Source of the DNA: Anastatus disparis
Taxonomy: Eukaryota > Arthropoda > Insecta > Hymenoptera > Eupelmidae
Length of the DNA: 64,000 nt
Reading direction: 5' to 3'
NCBI GenBank assembly: GCA_017163975.1
Contig: JAFFSR010000251.1
Location: forward strand, 558,001-622,000
Position numbers and translations under genes: made by a program. The notes under the pieces were generated by a model that was not told where the DNA came from, searched no databases, and saw nothing but the letters and a program-made list of their open reading frames with translations. Positions 51,501 to 64,000 of the stretch are shown here, in pieces; positions within the stretch are counted from its first letter, which is position 1, and the number at the start of each line of letters is the position of its first letter.

Positions 51501-54500
51501 TCCAATTTAGATAAGAACTCTTATTTTTTATCGGCATTTATTATCATTGGGAAATGCATTAATATAATCTTTTACCAAACAAAAAATTTTCCAAACTAAA
51601 TAATTTTTCTTAAATATTGAAAGACCGACCGATTTACGAACCAAATAAAAATCAAAGAATTCATAGAAAAAGGTATATTTGAAGAGAATAACTGGTTTTT
51701 TGTACTTTAAATTCATTAATTTAATGTAAAATCCTCTACAATACTGAGATAAAATTTTGAACGTTCGCCAAAATAATTGTTGAGAAAAAAAATATTCTTA
51801 TTTTAATTTTTTTCACATTAATTTGATGAGTTTAAACTATAACAAACCAGACATTCTCTTTAATTATATCATTAAATTATTAAGGCAAGTTTCCTATTGA
51901 ATAAATACTTTTTTATCTATAAGGTTTTTACAAGCACTTAAAAAGGTATTGTAAAAAAAAAATCTTACCAGTCTGTACCCTCGGCACTCCTCTCTGCTCG
52001 AACGGCTGATCAGCACTTGGCAGCTGCGGACTACCACTGTCAACGTGCTCTTGTTCACAGAATTCCGATCGACATGCTTCTTGGCTCGTGTGATTCATTA
52101 AATTATACGTATCATCTGGCGTGCCTCCGATTCTAAACCTACCAACACTAGATTCCAAAGCGATCCGACAACGTATCCCTCGGGGATAAACACCCGGATA
52201 ACCAGGTGAGACTAGACGACAAGTTCGACGGTCATTTCGATGCGAACACTCAAGCGGACATTCACCAGCGGACGATGATGCAGCGGCAGGTTGATGATGT
52301 ACATGGTGACGTTCGTTGGCTAATCGAGCCGGTAGAATTGAAAATTGAGCAGAGAAAATAACTGGATTCTCGGCGGCAAAACGATTGTCGGAATCTAAGA
52401 CTACTGTAAGATCAGGACCTCGTCGTAGAAACAGTCTGTAAAAGAATAAATAAATGTTTATTCATTAAAAAATAGTTTTCAACTCCGTGCATCATACAAA
52501 AATTATTTAAGATTAAGTACTTTCAATTTGGTTGATGATTTTTATATAATCTTATAAATAAGAAGTGACAATTTTAAAATCTTCTAAAACTAAACTTTAG
52601 AACTTCAAAGTTTAAACTTTTATGTGGTGAGAATCATTAAAATTAAAACTTCGCAATTCTATAACTCTATTTCGGAACGGATATTTGTTCGGAAATTATT
52701 TATAAATAGAATTCATATATAATGTAAGTGAAGTTTTAATTTTAATATTTTATATAAAAACTAAAACTTCGAAGTTATATAACTTTTAGAACTTAAAATT
52801 TAAACTATTTATTTATGATATTACATTGAAATTTCGAACAAAATTTAAAAGTATCTCATCGTAAATAATTTTTGTATGACGTAAAGGGTTCGATAATAAC
52901 GTCAAAAAGGGCTATTACTATAAAATGTATTAATTTTCGTCGTAATTAAAAATTTTATTTTAAATAAACGTCTCATTAAAAACTGTAAAAGTTTAGCGTT
53001 TCACGCCATATGGTGTAAGCTACAAATCACGTTAAAAAATGCGACGCATTTTTTTTCTCTACCTTATTTACAGAAGAAAAAATAAGAATAATAAGCCATA
53101 CAAAAAAGCAAGTTATTAGCCGTGACGACAAAAAAATCGCCCCACTCACGAACCGTGTCTAAAGTCCCACTCCAACCGCGACTGCAAGGAAGTCTATACA
53201 TTTAACAGTATAATGTATATGCCTGCAACGTAACTTATACTGTAACAAATTGGTGCACGCGTACGTATATATTTCACGTGTATATGCCATACATAAAAAT
53301 CTGAGAAAAGGAAGGTCCACGCATCGTTTTTATGTTGTTCAAGGGGTTGAGAGTTTGTACGTATATATAATGGCTGTGAGAGACGTCGTCGCGGAAAAAC
53401 GCGCGTGACGACGAAACCTGGCTTTCTTCTCTTGTATATACGTACAACTGTGTCTATGCATGTTTTGGACACGAACCTATACACATGGCTATATTTATAT
53501 AGGTATACATAAAAAAAAAGGGATGTTGAAGAAGGGTATATGCATGGGGATTCACGCGAGTTTGTTTGCCATTGCGTTTAGAGGGTCGGCATGTATCCTT
53601 GGCACGAGGAAAAGCTTTTGTCGCCCGCGGGACGTTTGCTTTATGGATGGAGATTTAACGATGAGAAAACTTGATTTCGCGTTTGTTGATTCATCGTTCA
53701 AATTATTTTAACGCTATTTTATGCTGTTGGTGAAAAGTTCGTTAAACTTATTATGTGCCCCTTCTTTCTTAGAGTTTACCTTTATGTTTTGCAAAGTTTT
53801 TCAAATCTTAATTAAACGATTTTCAATAATTAAGGTTTTAAGAATTTTTTCTTTAACTTTTTAGAAAAAAGATAATAGTTGATTTATTTTTTTCTACCTA
53901 AAATATATGTTAATTTTTTAAAGTTTGAGATAAATCGTAAATTATTATTTTATTGGACAAATAATATTCATTAATCTTTAAATTTCTATTTTGAAAGTTA
54001 AGGTCAAGCTCTAATAATACTCGTTTTAAAACAAATAATCAAAATATTTTGACAAAATATGAGTAAGCGTTTAATTTACAGTTAAAAATACAGTTGAAAG
54101 GTTTATTAATTGAGACTAAATGTTGAAAATTTACGAAGTTAAATGCCTACATTGATAAATCGTTTCGAATTAAGGTGTTGAAATAAAACATTAAAAACAA
54201 TCAATTTCTCAAATTTCAAAAGGTGTTTTCTTTGAATAATAAACGAAAGATGATAAATAAGCTACACCGACAAATAAAGCTTGCGATAAATCAGAGGAAA
54301 GTAGAGTTTATTGATCTTTTTTTTTTTAATACAATTTTAAAGAGAGAAGCAACAAACTGTTTTGATCAACAGCCAAAATTTAGCGAGCACGCGAATCTAT
54401 TGCAGCAAATTTTTTTCATGTAAATTCAAGTCAGCGAAAAACAATGCGATCGCGTTAAAGCGACGAGGAGCATCATTTTGCTCCAACATCACACGATATT

Positions 54501-57500
54501 GTTGTATATATAGTGTTTTGAATCAACAGGAGTTTTTGACTTGAACGAGAGAGAGAGAGAGAGAAGAATATGTATGGAGAGTGATCTATTTTTGGTCGAC
54601 GCCTCACGGACAGTACAAAGTGCACTTTATCCCAAAGCAATTTTGGATTACGTTCAAAATGCCAAATAAACTAAGTCGCGAGGGAAGAACAATTTCATTT
54701 AAACAATCTCGAATTTCCTTAATACCGGGCGGGCGTGTTACTGTGTTTTAAAATAAATTGCTTTTAAATTTAGCGCTGAACACATTAAATTTAACTAAAA
54801 AGAGAAACACTTAAAATATATTTTATTTATTTGGAATATGTACGTTGGAATCTAATGGCATACGGTCACTTTATTAACAAACATTTTTCTTCATTGTAAC
54901 GTTTTGGTTGGCTATTTACAACCCTCTTTAAGTACACTAATAAAAATACAAAAACTAAAAAAGAAAATTAACTGAAATTATATTTCTCATTTTGATAAAA
55001 TAAATGAAACAAAATAAAAATAAAAAATATAATAACTTACAATAGTAAGTGGAGTGAAAAATACATAAAAATTCAGTAAAAATTTTTTTTTTATGCTACT
55101 TACAATCATAAGATATTATATTTTTTATTTTGTTTCATTTTCTAAGCCAGAATTGTGATTTTAGTAAATTTTTCGCTGATTTTGTACTATTTAGATGCAA
55201 GGGATGCAATAGATCACCGAAAAGTTGTAATAAAGAAAAATGTTTTTTAATAAAGTTATAATATGTCGTTATATTCTAACGTATTTATTTTAAATAATTC
55301 ACTGTCATTAGCTTCAATCCCACAATATCTTAAATTTATTTGATTAAAAGAGACAATTAAACAAAAGACACAAAACATAACAAGAAGTGATTACTTCTTC
55401 TTCTTCTTGAGAATATTTCTAAAAAAATTAACGCTAACGGATTTGCAAAGGGAATACTGATAAAGGAAAAGTAGAACAGTACAATTATACAATGTAGCTT
55501 TGTATGGTACGAGCTAAAAAGCCCAATAATTTCTAAAACGTCTCGAGTTCCTCAAACGACTTGAGGCGCTCTTTCAGTGGTGCAGTGGCACGAAGAAGAA
55601 ATTGCAAGACCTAACAAGGTGTCGAATGAATTGGAAAAATGCCTGCACTGCATCGGCCTTAATGAAGCTGCACACAGAGCCCATAGCCATGACAACATCC
55701 ACTATAAAGCTCTTTTGTTCTTTGTCTTTTATTTTCTTTCTTTTTTTTTTGGTGAAAAAAAGAAAGGGAGGGAGAAAAGAAACGATACGGCGACGCGGAA
55801 GTATAGTATCGCCGTCGGGAGAGAGCTTGTTAAAAAGTCGGTCGAGCGTAAAGGGCTGCTTGCTCTATGTGAAAAGCGTGTGTATGTGTTTTCGTAGGCG
55901 ACGCTACCAAATTAAGCGGATTCTGCATGTATTTTACTTAGTCTCTATATCTCTTTCTTGATGTCGAGCTAATAGCAGAAAACATCTTAGACTCGCGCAA
56001 GCTTTACAACTTCTTCTTCTTCTTCTTCTTCTTCATGCTCATCTTTAAGGCTCTATTCTTCTCTTTTTATTTACACACTCGCGTTTATGTACCACTGCCA
56101 AAGTAAACGCGCTACGCGAAATTACGCGCTAAGAGACTACGCTCGAGTAGCTTGAACTGTTTCCTCTATGTACAACATGCCGAGTGACTCTACTGAACTT
56201 ACTTCTCCAACTGTTTTTTGGGTCTAGTAGCTAAACTTTCCTCTTTTTTTTTTCTCGTCTCATTTTAATTCTAGTTTGTAATGAGTAACTGGTATTATTG
56301 TCCACGGTTTTATTGTCGTTGCAATAAATTTTCGATGCCATTATTAGTTTCCAGTGAAAATATCATCTACCTTTAGTTGAGTATTTAAAGTTTATTAACG
56401 AAATATTATATAATACTAATTACTTCATAATAATTCTAAAGTATTTGAAGAAAAATTTTGAAATCACATTTTTATTCCAATAAAATAATTATTTTAAAAA
56501 ATCTTTAGTTTGCTCTTTAAATTACACGAGAGCGTTCATAAAACGTAATAAAGCCAAATGATTGGAAAGATCGTTTCTCCCGACAAATTTTGTCGATAAA
56601 GCGAAAAACTTTTCAGACGACACGAGTGTATATAGGGAGGAAGAAAGGTATGTGGTGGGATATCGCGTAAAAAGTGCATGTATAAAGTTGAGCACTGGGT
56701 ATTTTCTTTTTTTCTTTTTTTTTTCATGCTATGCAATGCACCTTGTGATTATTTTTTATTACCTTGTCGCGTTGCCAGTTACGTGTCCGCAATAACGACC
56801 CGCGCTCTCGTCCAAATCCTCCAGCTCGTCGGAAAATTGTACGTAAGCTCCCTCGCACCTAGAATCCTTTAAAACGCCAACTTGCATTCTCCTGATCCTC
56901 ATCTCAATTACCTGAAAATAATTAAATCCAGTAAGTTATTGTTTTCATTTCTTATTAACTTTAGAAATATTTTTTTTATATTTTATTAATCAATTTTACT
57001 TTCTATTAAGAGAATTTAAAAATTTGATAAGGCGGTTCTTTAGGATTTTTAAAAATTCGAGACAATTCTGAAAGAAATATAAATTTTTATTTGTTTTATC
57101 AATTTATTGCCATAAAATATTTATTGTTGTTAGACAATAAAAAATTCATTTTGACCTCCTTTCCGCACTCGAGTCATCGAATAAATTTTTGAGTGAAAGT
57201 TATTTTAAAGTGTTTATTATTATATGCGATTATTATTAAACCGTATGATTCCAAGCAGTTATCAATAATAAAATTGCTCCACTTGAAAACTGCAGATAAA
57301 TTTTAAAACAACAACAAATAAAAATAAGAAATTCATACTACTTTGTAATAATCATAAGAAAAGTATATTCATCGAACATTTTTTTTTAATTTTGAAAGTG
57401 CGTTTGAAGATATGACTACGATATATTAGCATATATTAGCGCTCATGATTTCAATTACAATCAGCAAAAAAGAATATTTCATTTTTCAAATCATAATTTA

Positions 57501-58639
57501 ATAAAGAACCTGAATGAAACTACTGAATTATTTATTTTCATATTTGGTGCAAAATTGAGGTTAAGAAAGAAGCAGAGCTTTGCATAAATTATTATTCATG
57601 TATCAAGAAAATATTTTCTCGTCAAATTTAATTAAAGATCGTTTTAAATTTAGAAATGAGGTTGTCAGTAGCTCATTCGGTAGAGCGATGCATTCGAGTT
57701 CGAATCTCGCTCTCGACGGCCGATTGATACAAGCGCCACTGTATTTACTATACGTATGCTTTGTTCATAAACACACTGAAAATCTCCGTCGCTAATTAGC
57801 ATCGTAATGATAGCATTAATACAGCGATGTCAAATTAAAAAAAAAAATTAGAAACAAATTTTCTAATTATCATAAATATTTTTTTGGTAATAATTAAATT
57901 TTTTTATGTGCACTGCATTGACTTTAAAATCTATAAAAAACTACCTTAAGGCTGGATTTTTTGTAGTTTCGCATATAGTGAAATTATTTTTTTCAATAGA
58001 TATTCTTTAAGATTGAAGGAATAATAATTTTGAAAAATAAAGAATAATCTTAAAATTGTTAATAATTGGAATGATATCGAGGATCGATCGATTTGAACTT
58101 TAGAATCGGTATAACGGTACAAGTTTCACGAGATGTGTCCGGTGTCGCGTTACAAAATTTTACCACCGAATTGCAGCATAAGTTTGCCGAACGTAAATTG
58201 GAATTGTTTGTCGCTCTCTCCGAATGTTGCAGCAGGCGCCGGCGTTTCAAAGTTTTCCAAGAACGTGCCGATCAATTGTGGCTATCCTCGATTCGTATAT
58301 ATATATATATTCAACTTTCTACGATCATCGTCATTAGCTTTAGATTTATAAATATCCAATGTAGCATTTAATCTAATATTATTTTTAGACAATTTTTTGG
58401 TATTTTAAGACTTTTATTATTTTTCTTATAAGAGTCTTTACGTGTCGGCAATTTATTAAAAGTATGTAATAATAATTCAAATATAAAGTTTCAAGATTTG
58501 AAAATTCTCATATCTTTAATTTTGAAATTGTTTCATACCTGAGGATCTTTTAAAGGTGCTCTTATTCTCACAACACATCTTCCCATTCGTCCTGTCCATC
58601 TGATCCAGCCAACTGAATTTCTGACAGTTCGGTTGCATC
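48522..58639 (-). CDS. Multi-CUB-domain single-pass membrane protein (5' partial)
   Basis: Six exons on the minus strand with matching phases: 58639-58539, 56911-56763, 52435-51969, 51186-50784, 50286-49605, 48938-48522 (stop); 738 codons visible. The first exon shown starts two nt into a codon, so at least one upstream exon, with the signal peptide, lies beyond the window. Domains: a degenerate CUB (from CNRTVRNSVGW to about FSAQFSILPARL), a second CUB starting CRLVSPGYPGVYPRGIRC and resuming at CVGDYLALLESVNGR, and a third from HICDFVYKSSEKS to TYSITYKFV. A transmembrane helix (WFIVLVVLGVISFVGAIL) and a roughly 35-residue basic cytoplasmic tail follow. Exon 51186-50784 is a charged Arg/Lys/Gln/Ser-rich insert of about 130 residues splitting CUB 2. 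CUB domains bind proteins outside the cell; the partner is unknown. I do not recognise the specific ortholog. No LDLa repeat is seen, so Neto is unlikely. Confidence 0.85.
49388..49518. mobile_element. 131-bp TIR element in the last CUB-gene intron
   Basis: Perfect 33-bp terminal inverted repeats (49388-49420 and 49486-49518) starting ATGTACACTTGGCGGAAAGG, around about 65 bp of spacer. No ORF. It lies between the last two exons of the CUB gene. Confidence 0.85.
54868..55256. mobile_element. Roughly 390-bp foldback element
   Basis: The left end ACTTTATTAACAAACATTTT pairs with the right end (inverted ACTTTATTAAAAAACATTTT), and pairing continues inward through AACTTTTCGG / CCGTTACA-like blocks and TTTTATTTTGTTTCATT. 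Inside the intron 56763-52435 of the CUB gene. Confidence 0.75.
56011..56034. repeat. (TTC)8 microsatellite
   Basis: Eight uninterrupted TTC units inside a CUB-gene intron. Confidence 0.95.
57659..57848 (+). mobile_element. tRNA-derived SINE copy
   Basis: Plus-strand copy with an A-rich end; the anticodon arm is deleted (GATGCATTCGAGTTCGAATC). Flanks share a TTAGAAA block that may be the remnant of the target duplication. Confidence 0.87.
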
Positions 58640-61600
58640 CTGAAATGAAAAGTCCCATTTAATATTTTTTATTTTTTTACGTAAATATTACTTTTATTAT
58701 GAAAATTCTTAAAATTAATTTTTTTAATCTAATCAGAGTTTGTTTTATCAACTTGAATTTAAATCCTGCCATTTAAAAAAGTCGTAAAAAAAGTTCAATT
58801 TCAATTTCGTTTGAAGAACGTATCATTTCGCTCGTAAAGTTGATATGAATTGAGTCGCTTGAGTTGATATCAATTGAGTTAATGTAAAAAAAATTTAACA
58901 ATAACTTAATTAGTTTTCGATTTAAAAAAAAACTATTAATAGAACAGTTTTCAAATGGCAAGTTTTTCAAATAGCGGGGCTTTAATTGAAGCCTTTGATA
59001 TTAAAAATAAGATATGTTTAAAAATTTTTTAGATAAAATAAAATATTTGCAAAAAAAATATTTTCTTATTTCATGTCATTAGATCTCTAACAAGTGAAAC
59101 GTATCATCTTCCCACGAAAAGGCGGCACACATGTTTCCCCTACAGCATAAGTCCCTGCATAAATCATAAGGTTTTAGGAAACGAGAGCGATAAGAATGTA
59201 TCCCTAACCGACAACAGATCGCGATACTTTCGCGCTATTTGTTTATCTTCCCAAGGCCAGAAGAAATTTTCATTAGCCGAACGATTGTTATACACCATAG
59301 ACGTATATACCTAAGCAACCCTCTCTATAAGCCTATAACGTATAATAGCCCCTTGACACTTTCGATAAGGAATTTATATATCGTTCACAGCTCATCGAGC
59401 TTACGCGTGCCGCTTGTACGTATATACCTAACATCGGTACAAGAGAAAGAGACTATGATTTATTATACATCCGATTGTCGTTGAGTTGTGTGTTCACGGC
59501 CGGCTGAACATTTAACCCAAGAGCAAGAGAGAAAGAATTACAGAGCCACGCGACTCGAAAGAATCGCACGCGAACATCCTGTCGAGAGGTTCTTTTTTTT
59601 TTCGTGCTTGTGTGTTTGTGTACCACGTTTGTTTGTAGGGTAGATTATGGACTTGAGGGAACGCCCATTGGAATGCTTTTATTATAATCTTTACATTGTT
59701 ATTTTAATTTTATATGTGTTCATTTTTTTAGGCTTTGTTGAAGACGCCATTTGCTAACTTGCAAGTTAAACATTTTTATTCATTTTGACTAATATTGATA
59801 AATTTTTATTGTATTTTATAAAAATGTATATATCTCTATATTTGAATTTATTTTATGAAAAACAAGCAAGGATTTCAATACAAGAGCAAATATTTTAAAA
59901 GGCACACTTGTGAATGATTCAATATTATCAATACTTTCAAGGATTAAAAAAAAAAAACAATATCTACAATAATAAACATTATCAAGCAATGAAATATGAA
60001 AAAGCTAATCAGTCACGCCGTTATGAGAGCAAAGCGTTGCACTTAAAATCAATTCAGTTTCTCATGCCATTTAAAAAGCAACACTATCGAAAACAAACAG
60101 TCTCGACAAAACACTCGTGCGCCGCACATAAATTCCCCAAAGTACCATAAAAATCCTGAAATAAAAAAAAAAGAAAAAAGAAAAAAAAAATAATCGTACA
60201 AAACGGCTAGCTTTTCCCCGAGGTTCACTTATACAAGGTATACCCGCCTATGTACCAAAAAGTTTAACCTACCACTTTCCCCTTCGTCGTCATCGTCCAT
60301 ATAAAGCGCGTATACGTGGGTACACTGGGGAACTATATATATGAAGTAGGCAAGAGAATATCGCGTGTACACAGGCTCTCTCGGATGCTGTGTGTAACGC
60401 ACGTGCAAGCAAGGATTTTCCAGAATATACCTAGCACGATAGTTGTAGTTACGCGTATCATCGATATATAGCCAACGAGCTATATATATATAGTCTTAGC
60501 GAAAACGAGGGAATTAATGTTTTACTCGCTTTTAATGCGACGAGTCGAACGAAGGACGATGGCCGCACGGATTAGTATCTCTCTTTTAGCTATACGTACG
60601 AAGGATCTTATATTATAGGGGTTGCGTAAAGGAAAGAAAGAAAAAAAAATACATCTATCGTCAAGAGATGGGGAATTAGAGTAAGAGATGATGATGCCGG
60701 CTGATAATGTTTTACTAGTGTGGGAGACAGGGATAAGAGATAGGTAGTTAGAGCGAATTAAGGAAGGGAGTTGAGGAATTAGTAAGGATTCGGTAATGAT
60801 GCTTTACGATACAGTTTTTTTTTATTCGGCAAATTTTGCAACTGACTACTTTTATAAATAAATGAGATTTTTATTTTCGAATGACGATATAGTTTAATAA
60901 AAATAGTTCCTTTACTCACAGAGAAAATTTTTTAATTATTTTAAAATTTCGAATAAAGGAAAAGAATTCTTTTTTCAGGCACGATCGCTCCATGAAAGTG
61001 CCTTATATTTTTATCATTGTATATTATCGTTTGTTTTAGTTGGAAAAAAAAAACAAAATAAATTGTATTTGTATTAATAAAATTTAAATAGATATTTTTT
61101 AAATTTTATTATATTGTTAATTATCTATAAATAACATGCATTTTGTGTAAAAAAGCTTGTTTATACTTATTAAACTATATCATGAATGAATAATTGTAAA
61201 AATCCTATAGTATCTCTTATGAAACTAAATAATGATTAAACATTGCTCAATGATTTAATTTTTAATTATTGTTTAATATACAATTTAATTTGTTTTAAGT
61301 AAAATATCCAAAATAAAAGCACTTGCATTACTCATTTGAACATTATACAACAATATTGGAATCGATTAACCACACATAATCATTAAATGTAAAACAAAAA
61401 AGGTGTTATAAAAAGTATATACAACTCGATGGTACTGATCGTGAAAGAAAAAAAAAAAAAATAAAAACACGCACGCTGAAAGAAGTATACTTTGCCACTG
61501 TATATATAGGGTGCTAATCCAAGCGACTTTCCAACGATTACGCGACCAGCACTCGCCTCGTAAACGCCCCTCGTTTAGGCCGGCTGGCTGGCTGCTGCTG

Positions 61601-61964
61601 CTGCTGCTGTCCGCGGCGATTATGTTTTTACTTTACCCTTCGAATGCACATATATACTTTTCTTCATTTCCTCTATTACTTTTCCCTAAGAGCGAAAAAA
61701 AAAGGATAGGAAAAGGTATTTGAAAAATAGTAAGAACGCTACCTTCGTCACGTTAGATAAAACGAAGCACTTGTGGTTTAACCAATCTGTATACACTTTG
61801 GTGTAATGAAGGAAAAAGGCTAATTGCTTAGATTTTTTGCTCTATCTTTTACGTATTTTTTATACCTAATCATCGTGTTGCGGCTTGGTGTATCCAACAG
61901 TTTATTTGCACAGTTACTTAAACAACTTTTTTAATGCATGTTAAATTTGATTTGATATATTGAG

Positions 61965-62170
61965 TCGGTCTGTGGCTCATTCGGTAGAGCGTCGGATTCG
62001 TAATCTCGAGGTTCTGAGTTCGAATCCCGCTCTCAGCAGCCGATTAATAAAAGCACCACTGTACGTTACATGTGCTGAAGTTTACAACACACACTTACGA
62101 GTTCCGTCGCTGATTAGCATAGCAAAAATAGCATAGCATAAATATAGCGACGTTAAAAAAAAAAAAAAAT
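61965..62170 (+). mobile_element. tRNA-derived SINE copy, second subfamily
   Basis: Well-kept plus-strand copy: GTCGGTCTGTGGCTCATTCG head, GAGTTCGAATCCCG B-box, AAGCACCACTGTACGTTACA hairpin, subfamily 2 tail, long A-run. TTTGATA on both sides may be the target duplication. Confidence 0.9.
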
Positions 62171-62538
62171 TTGATAAATGTTAGATGAATATTAATTTAT
62201 AGGCTGCAATCTTTCTTATAAGCATTTAAAGCTAAAATTTTTAATAAAAAGTTGTTTTTTGTTAAATTCTAAGACAATAAAAAATCATGTTTTTTTAAAA
62301 GTTACAAATGATATTTAAAACAAAATTTTCTGTAAAAATATACGCTTATATGATAATTACGTTTGAATCGTTTCAAAATTTTCTGATTAGTATTTTAAAT
62401 TTATTATAATCAAGTATTGTTATAAATGATTCGGCTACTGCAGTAACCAAATGCAGTCAATGGGTCAAGTACGTAAATATTTTAAAAATAAATTAACCTA
62501 ATTTAAAAATAACAAATATACAATTTGTATTGTATTAA

Positions 62539-63065
62539 CACTGTTAAAAATGGCCAAAAAATACATGAAATTTAATGCAGTTCTGCATGAAATTTTTACA
62601 TGAAATTTAATGTGTTTTGTCCATTAAAGTGATATTTAAGTACAATATGCATGAAAAATAATGTTTTTTAACATACGTTTAATTTAATACATTTTGTATT
62701 AAATTTCATGTGATTTAATGTAATTTTATTGTGGAATCACATGAAATTTAATGCGAAAGTTACGTGAAACTAGCTTCCAGTAGACGTATTAAATTTCATG
62801 TACGCACTGGAAGCAAATTTCATGTAATTTTTGCGTTAAGTTTCATTTGATTTTGAATTAAATTTCATACGATTTCATAGTAAAATTACAGTAAAATGTA
62901 TTAATTTTTATGCAAATCCGCATTAAATTTATAATAAAAAACATTGATTTCCATGTGCAATTTACTTTAATATCACTATAATGCACAAAACACATTAAAT
63001 TTCATGTGCAATTTTCGCTGAAAATTAATGTACATGCATTAAATTTTATATTTTTTTTAACAGTG
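62539..63065. mobile_element. 527-bp TIR element built of CATGAAATTTAATG repeats
   Basis: Ends CACTGTTAAAAA and TTTTTAACAGTG. The inside is an array of CATGAAATTTAATG-like units in both orientations (at least eight recognisable), so it folds on itself in many registers. No ORF. Confidence 0.75.
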
Positions 63066-64000
63066 AAAGTATACGGTCTGTTTAAGAATTTCTTACTTTA
63101 CGGAGAGACTAAAGATATTTATTACATTCTTTACAATTTCTTAAAATAATCTTTGTAGTTACAATTAAAAAATTAATTTTCTCATATACCATTTAACTTT
63201 AACTCTTTTATTTCTTGATAAGTTTTTTCAATAATTCACAATTAAAAATTTTTTAGAATTTTCTTATAACGAAGCGAAATGTTTCAAATGCAAGAATAAG
63301 TATTCAAATGAGATTTTTCTTTCTAATTATTTAACTTTTAATTCTTTTATTTCTTTTTTTTTTCGTTCCCGTTGAGGTTGAAGGATATATTTCGAGAAAA
63401 AGGGATTCAGTTGCTTATCGCGCGCCGACGCGAAGATAAAAGGATTTTCCGAGCGTTTAATTATAAGGAGCGTTGTTGCACTCTTTTTCCCCAGTCGGGA
63501 TATGCCAAATAAAGTAGGAAGCTGAGTTGGCCAGATTTTTTATGGAATTAAATGTGGCAAGAAAGGAAAAAAAAAAGATAAATTTAACCCCCCATTGCTT
63601 AATTTTTAATCCGGCCGATTGTGCGGTAACAAGTTCTTTTTCAATCTTTTTAGTTTAATGTGCGACCCTTTTTTTTTTAACGCAAACCGATATAATGCTT
63701 TGTTTCCTTTTTTTTTATATGTGAATTATGTGAAATGCAAATTAAAAATTACATACACATTTTATTAGTTGCTATAGTTGTTAACTTTTTACAACCAGTT
63801 CAAGCTAAGATGCACAATACTCGTAATTTCTAAATTTTTAATTGAATAGCTGTACTGCACGTCCATCGTAAAAGTTATAAAAATGATTTCGAATGAATTT
63901 TTCCTAATAAACAAACGTAAATATAAAGTTATGATTAAAATTTCATCATGCCAAAATGAATAGACTGTAAAAACGATATTGAGAATCAATCATAAATAAT

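Larger units (their letters stand above)
58640..64000. other. Upstream intron or 5' region of the CUB gene
   Basis: No coding exon found. GC-richer, GAGAG-containing islands lie at 59080-59640, 60200-60800 and 63400-63500, with a (GCT) run at 61590-61607. The remainder is AT-rich apart from the SINE at 61965 and the TIR element at 62539. The missing first exon of the CUB gene must lie beyond 64000 or be too short to recognise here. Confidence 0.4.

Noticed and set aside
48522..58639. Neto-type CUB/LDLa glutamate receptor auxiliary protein
   Set aside because: No LDLa Cys pattern is present before the membrane helix, and CUB 2 is split by a long basic insert not known in that family.

Overview
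The window is a strongly AT-rich stretch of an arthropod nuclear genome. Four genes with GT..AG introns, a eukaryotic tRNA with internal Pol III boxes, tRNA-derived SINEs and many short foldback DNA elements show this. The protein matches (Wech/LIN-41, Gudu/ARMC4, REEP5/6) are of insect type. A hymenopteran, perhaps a parasitoid wasp, is my best guess from the overall texture (very AT-rich, GAGAG and TATATACG islands), but this is inference and not shown by a diagnostic marker.

Layout. 1-24.8 kb has no convincing coding gene. It is a mosaic of SINE copies, MITEs and GA-rich, GC-richer islands. A TATA/Inr pair at 13590-13618 followed by an ATG-free exon with a good donor suggests that much of 13.6-24.9 kb is the first intron of wech. 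24856-29123 (+) is the wech (LIN-41/TRIM71-type B-box, coiled-coil, NHL) coding region in seven coding exons. 29.1-35.2 kb is the wech 3' UTR plus intergenic DNA with a perfect palindrome and a tandem duplication. 35181-41278 (+) is gudu/ARMC4, ten exons. 43728-42305 (-) is a REEP5/6-type ER membrane protein (ReepB), convergent with gudu. 45452-45523 (+) is tRNA-Gln(CUG). 58639-48522 (-) is a multi-CUB, single-pass membrane protein whose first exon lies beyond the window. 58.6-64 kb is probably its 5' intron.

How the genes relate: wech acts in post-transcriptional control and muscle attachment, gudu in axonemal dynein docking and male fertility, ReepB in ER shaping, and the CUB protein is an extracellular receptor-like protein of unknown role. 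They are ordinary neighbours, not a pathway.

The most interesting content is mobile. About 27 copies or fragments belong to one tRNA-derived SINE family (two subfamilies) whose body carries an inverted copy of its own 5' end and two further hairpins. There are also at least eight foldback or TIR elements, among them an hAT-like MITE with an 8-bp duplication and dense ACTCGA repeats, a pair of TTAA-flanked foldbacks sharing a terminal motif, and a roughly 720-bp hairpin whose two arms both end in the SINE. I found no CRISPR array, operon, phage or viral gene.
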